Positions 61,187 through 64,000 of a stretch of 64,000 bases of DNA are shown piece after piece. Each line of letters opens with the position of its first letter. Position 1 is the first letter of the stretch. The position numbers and the translations under genes are program-made. The stretch comes from Bradyrhizobium diversitatis (GTDB lineage: Bacteria; Pseudomonadota; Alphaproteobacteria; Rhizobiales; Xanthobacteraceae), in contig NZ_JACEGD010000014.1 in NCBI RefSeq assembly GCF_016031635.1, forward strand, positions 96,003 through 160,002, in the 5' to 3' direction. The notes beneath the pieces are model-generated. The model made no database searches. It was not told the DNA's origin and worked only from the letters and a program-made list of their open reading frames with translations.

Positions 61187-61825
61187 ATGACGAGCGTGAT
61201 CTCCGGCGTCAAAATTCCCGACAGTCAATTGGCGCGCGAGGCCGCCGAGCTCGTGCGCAGCTACGAAGGCGAGATGTTGTTCAACCATTCGGTTCGCGTC
61301 TACGTGTTCGGCGCGATCAAGGGGCTGCGTCAGAAGCTGAAGTTCGATCCCGAACTGCTGTATGTCGCGGCGCTGTTTCACGACCTCGGTCTCGTCGATC
61401 ACTACCACACCGAGACCAAGCGGTTTGAGGTCGACGGCGCCGACGCCGCGCGCGACTTTCTGCGGGCCCGCGGCATTGCCGAGCCGCAAGCCGACCTGGT
61501 GTGGGAAGCGATCGCGCTACACACCACCCCCGGCATTCCGCAATATATGAGACCGGAGATCGCGCTCACCAACGCAGGCGTCCTGGTCGACGTCGTGGGC
61601 ATCGGATATGACGAGTACACGCCGGAGCAGCGCGACCAGGTGATCTCCGCGTTCCCGCGCGGCGACTTCAAGAACGAATTCCTGAAGGTGCAGACCTGCT
61701 CAGCGCTGAAGAAACCGCAGACGACGTTCGGGACGGTCAACTTCGATTACATCGAAGATCACGATCCGGGCTTCCGCAAGCCGAACGCGTGCACGCGCAT
61801 CCGCAGCACGCCCTGGCAGAGCTGA
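61187..61825 (+). CDS. HD-domain protein, cyanamide-hydratase-like
   Basis: 212 residues. The metal-binding HD motif is in LYVAALFHDLGLVDHY, preceded by FNHSVRVYVFGAIKGL and followed by VWEAIALHTTPGIPQYM, as in the HD-domain family that includes fungal cyanamide hydratase and many uncharacterised bacterial proteins. ATG 61187 is preferred because AGGAG lies just upstream; an ATG at 61151 also exists. The hydrolysed substrate is unknown. Confidence 0.85.
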   Translation: MTSVISGVKIPDSQLAREAAELVRSYEGEMLFNHSVRVYVFGAIKGLRQKLKFDPELLYVAALFHDLGLVDHYHTETKRFEVDGADAARDFLRARGIAEPQADLVWEAIALHTTPGIPQYMRPEIALTNAGVLVDVVGIGYDEYTPEQRDQVISAFPRGDFKNEFLKVQTCSALKKPQTTFGTVNFDYIEDHDPGFRKPNACTRIRSTPWQS

Positions 61826-61879
61826 GGGGATGCAACGGGCTCCGTCACGGGATGCCCGGCATCAGCCGAACGGTTCTGA

Positions 61880-62146
61880 TCATCCGGCGCGAGCGGCGGG
61901 GCGTCTCGGGTGGTGAGGGGACGCCGGTTTGCTCGGCGGAAAATACGGATTCACCACGCAACTCGCGGAGCGCCCGACGGCGAGATATCTGCACTGCTCG
62001 AGCGAGCCGTAGCGGCAATCGAAATAGCCGACGGGGCCGTAGATCTGCATGCAGACCGGATAGCTCGGATCGTAGGTCTGCGCGCGTGCAGGTCCGCCCG
62101 GGAGAAGCAGGCCTATGGCGGCGAGCGCGAGCCAGGCGCCGCGCAT
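61880..62146 (-). CDS. DUF3551 family secreted protein
   Basis: 88 residues with signal peptide (LALAAIGLLLPGGPARAQ) and a Cys-rich core (YPVCMQIYGPVGYFDCRYG, then CRYLAVGRSASCVVNPYF). A short family largely confined to Bradyrhizobium and relatives, function unknown. Directly downstream of its paralogue at 62148 with 1 base between. Confidence 0.85.
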   Translation of the reverse strand: MRGAWLALAAIGLLLPGGPARAQTYDPSYPVCMQIYGPVGYFDCRYGSLEQCRYLAVGRSASCVVNPYFPPSKPASPHHPRRPAARAG

Positions 62147-62147
62147 C

Positions 62148-62456
62148 TCAGCGCGGCAGGAAGTAGCCCGGCGTCTGTGCGCGCGGACGATTTTGATACG
62201 CGTATGGATCGTCGCTCTGTCCGACGAAATACGGATTGGCGATGCAGGTCAGCGCGCGACCGGATGCGCTCTCCTGACACTGCGCGTAGGTGTCGAACCT
62301 GCAATTGCTCAGTCCCGGCCATTCATCACCGGTGAGGCAGAATGGATGATTCTTGCCGAATGCGTGCGCCGGTGTGCTTGCACCCGATGCGAATGCAAAT
62401 GTGACGAATGCGAGCGAAAATGTGGCGACAATAGGCAAGGGAACTCGACCGCGCAT
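62148..62456 (-). CDS. DUF3551 family secreted protein, paralogue
   Basis: 102 residues from ATG 62456 with signal peptide (IVATFSLAFVTFAFASGAST). The core FCLTGDEWPGLSNCRFDTYA and ALTCIANPYFVG matches the neighbouring DUF3551 protein. A longer frame to 62573 lacks support. The two form a likely tandem duplication transcribed together. Confidence 0.8.
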   Translation of the reverse strand: MRGRVPLPIVATFSLAFVTFAFASGASTPAHAFGKNHPFCLTGDEWPGLSNCRFDTYAQCQESASGRALTCIANPYFVGQSDDPYAYQNRPRAQTPGYFLPR

Positions 62457-62710
62457 TTCGATTCTCCAATCACGCGAATGTGCGCGCGGCGTCGTTACGC
62501 GCACGTGCAGCTTATGTCCTCTAGTCGACATTGGAACTCGTGAAAACACTTGTTTCATAGGGTTTCCGCACACCCGCTGATAAACATTCGTTAACGAGCG
62601 AGGTCCTTTCGACTAAACTGTTGCGTCGCGGTTACAGCAATTCCGTCGTCCACTGCTAAGACATTGCGCACGGCCCGGGGGCCTACTGAAGAAACTGGAA
62701 CGGGAATCAA

Positions 62711-63436
62711 ATGAAGAAGAGTTTGTTGCTTGCCGCTGTCAGCCTCGTCGCGCTCAGCGCGGCTGCACCGGCGATGGCTGCTGACCTCGCGGCGCGGCCC
62801 TACACCAAAGCTCCGCCGGCGGCGATCGCTGCCGTTTACGACTGGAGCGGTTTCTACATCGGCGTCAACGGCGGTGGCGGTTCGGCGGATACGTCGTGGG
62901 ACCTCGTCAACTTCGGTCCTGAAGGTTCGCACAACTCGACCGGCGGCACGGTCGGTGGCCAGATCGGCTACCGCTTTCAGACCGGCCAGTTCGTTTTCGG
63001 TGTGGAAGGCCAGGGCAACTGGGCCGACTTCTCCGGCGACAACATCAGCCTGATCGCCCCCGGCAATCGTAACCGGACCAAGATGGACGCATTTGGGCTC
63101 ATCACCGGTCAGGTTGGCTATGCCTGGAACAACGTCCTGCTCTACGTGAAGGGCGGTGCGGCCGTCGTCAGCAACAAGTACGACGTCTACAGCGTTGCCA
63201 CGGGTGCAAACATCGACAACGCGGACGAGACCCGCTGGGGCGGCACGGTTGGTGCAGGCCTGGAGTTCGGTTTCGCGCCGAACTGGACAGTCGGCGTCGA
63301 GTACAACCACATCTTCCTCGGCGACCAAAATGTCACCTTCGCCAGTGGTGCAGTCGACCGCATCAAGCAGGACGTCGACATGGGCCTCGTCCGCCTGAAC
63401 TACAAGTTCGGCGGCCCGATGCTGGCCCGCTACTAA
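62711..63436 (+). CDS. Outer-membrane beta-barrel protein, Omp25/Omp31-like
   Basis: 241 residues. Signal peptide ends APAMAADLAARPYTK, a characteristic start in rhizobial Omp25-like proteins, followed by DWSGFYIGVNGGGG and an eight-stranded barrel ending FGGPMLARY with aromatic C-terminus. Abundant structural surface protein. Transcription is closed by the terminator at 63467. Confidence 0.92.
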   Translation: MKKSLLLAAVSLVALSAAAPAMAADLAARPYTKAPPAAIAAVYDWSGFYIGVNGGGGSADTSWDLVNFGPEGSHNSTGGTVGGQIGYRFQTGQFVFGVEGQGNWADFSGDNISLIAPGNRNRTKMDAFGLITGQVGYAWNNVLLYVKGGAAVVSNKYDVYSVATGANIDNADETRWGGTVGAGLEFGFAPNWTVGVEYNHIFLGDQNVTFASGAVDRIKQDVDMGLVRLNYKFGGPMLARY

Positions 63437-63466
63437 GACAGATCGCTCAACGCGAGCGGCTGACGA

Positions 63467-63494
63467 AAGCCCCGGCTTCGGCCGGGGCTTTTTT
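63467..63494 (+). terminator. Rho-independent terminator of the Omp25-like gene
   Basis: AAGCCCCGGC-TTCG-GCCGGGGCTT hairpin with the stable UUCG tetraloop, followed by TTTT and ATTTTG. Lies 31 bases after the stop. Confidence 0.93.
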
Positions 63495-63607
63495 ATTTTG
63501 TACATTCAGCGAGTTAACCATCCCGTTTCGCGCGGTCTCGGACCGCTTGACTCCCCTGAACAAAAGAAGAACAATGTTCTTCATACGTTCCAACAAGGGA
63601 GCAGGCC

Positions 63608-63706
63608 ATGTTCAGGGTTTTCGTGGAAGAAGCCGCCGCACTGGCGTCTATCACGCTGTTCGTCGGGATGATCGCGATCTGGGCGCAGGTGATTCCGCAG
63701 CTCTAG
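63608..63706 (+). CDS. 32-residue membrane microprotein
   Basis: Starts at ATG 63608 after AAGGGAGCAGG (good ribosome-binding site), reading MFRVFVEEAAALASITLF and ending IAIWAQVIPQL. One hydrophobic segment of about 20 residues (ALASITLFVGMIAIWAQVI) after an acidic start suggests a single-pass inner-membrane peptide. Its stop TAG lies at the edge of an insertion sequence, so the end may have been altered by insertion. No family known to me. Confidence 0.5.
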   Translation: MFRVFVEEAAALASITLFVGMIAIWAQVIPQL

Positions 63707-64000
63707 GTCGTGGACTCAAACCGCATCCAGATTCGCGTTGAGGCAAGCAAGACGGCGGCAAGGAAGTTGCGGGCGGTCTTGTCATATCGTGTCGCGATAC
63801 GGCGGAAATGCTTCAACTTGTTGAAGAAGCGCTCGATCAAATTGCGTTGGCGATAGAGGGCGGGATCGACCGAGCGCTGGACCTTGCGGTCGCGGCAGGT
63901 CGGGATATGAGCCCGCCCACCACGGCTTTCGACCAGGTCGATGAGAGCACGGGCATCATAGCCGCGATCGGCGACGAGATCGCGGCCGGGTTCGAGCGCT
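63703..64000 (-). mobile_element. IS5-family transposase, C-terminal part, truncated by the window edge
   Basis: The minus-strand frame reads a DDE-type C-terminus: DRGYDARALIDLVESRGGRA, IERFFNKLKHFRRIATRYDK and TARNFLAAVLLASTRIW, ending in a stop at 63703. These motifs match the second half of an IS5/IS427-type transposase. The rest of the element lies beyond base 64000. The element end lies at or near the CTAG at 63703-63706; its terminal inverted repeat cannot be checked without the other end. Confidence 0.88.

Overview
The window looks like a chromosomal segment of a Bradyrhizobium-type alphaproteobacterium (Nitrobacteraceae). The evidence is the high-GC coding sequence, the complete 14-gene nuo operon followed by birA, an RNase J gene, mce and a DUF1467 gene, a proS-lolC-lolD cluster, a DUF3551 pair, an Omp25-like beta-barrel protein, and several short palindromic repeat families typical of that lineage. 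Genus assignment is inference; there is no rRNA or other phylogenetic marker.

Layout. 1-2.3 kb: TonB-dependent siderophore receptor. 3.0-18.7 kb: complex I operon nuoABCDEFGHIJKLMN on the plus strand. It carries two extra genes (an FkbM methyltransferase between nuoD and nuoE, and a 68-residue membrane protein between nuoE and nuoF) and a palindromic element between nuoI and nuoJ. 18.7-22.5 kb: birA, RNase J, methylmalonyl-CoA epimerase, DUF1467, a small anchored protein. 22.6-27 kb: methyltransferase, mtnK and a B12-binding radical SAM protein, separated by copies of one interspersed repeat.

27-40 kb is accessory and mosaic: a LuxR-type regulator, a DUF1127 protein with an internal secretion signal, an ATC-hydrolase-like protein, nested foldback repeats, a VOC/alpha-beta hydrolase/SDR cluster with a divergent LysR regulator, an orphan peptidoglycan-binding-module protein, a possible ADP-ribosyltransferase-like toxin, a Val(UAC)-type tRNA with an abnormal anticodon loop, and two overlapping hypothetical genes. 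A copy of the last ~60 bp of the ATC-hydrolase-like gene recurs at 39.75 kb, so the two copies bracket about 9.2 kb.

40-44 kb: ribose-type sugar ABC transporter on the minus strand, then a candidate minus-strand sRNA (~44.22-44.38 kb) with its own promoter and terminator. 44.7-50 kb: a copper-acquisition operon resembling pcu of B. diazoefficiens (DUF2946, TonB receptor, BNR/sialidase-like protein, TlpA-like thioredoxin, PCu(A)C chaperone) followed by a decayed CopC/CopD-type gene end. Functionally it would supply copper to respiratory oxidases. 50.2-53.6 kb: proS, lolC, lolD. 53.7-55.7 kb: divergent MDR dehydrogenase and XRE regulator. 55.9-59.1 kb: large hybrid sensor kinase. 59.2-61.8 kb: MocR/PdxR-type regulator divergent from an AhpD-like and an HD-domain gene. 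61.9-64 kb: two DUF3551 genes, an outer-membrane barrel protein with a strong terminator, a 32-residue microprotein, and the 3' end of an IS5-family transposase running off the window.

All calls come from reading the sequence and from family knowledge; no database search was run.
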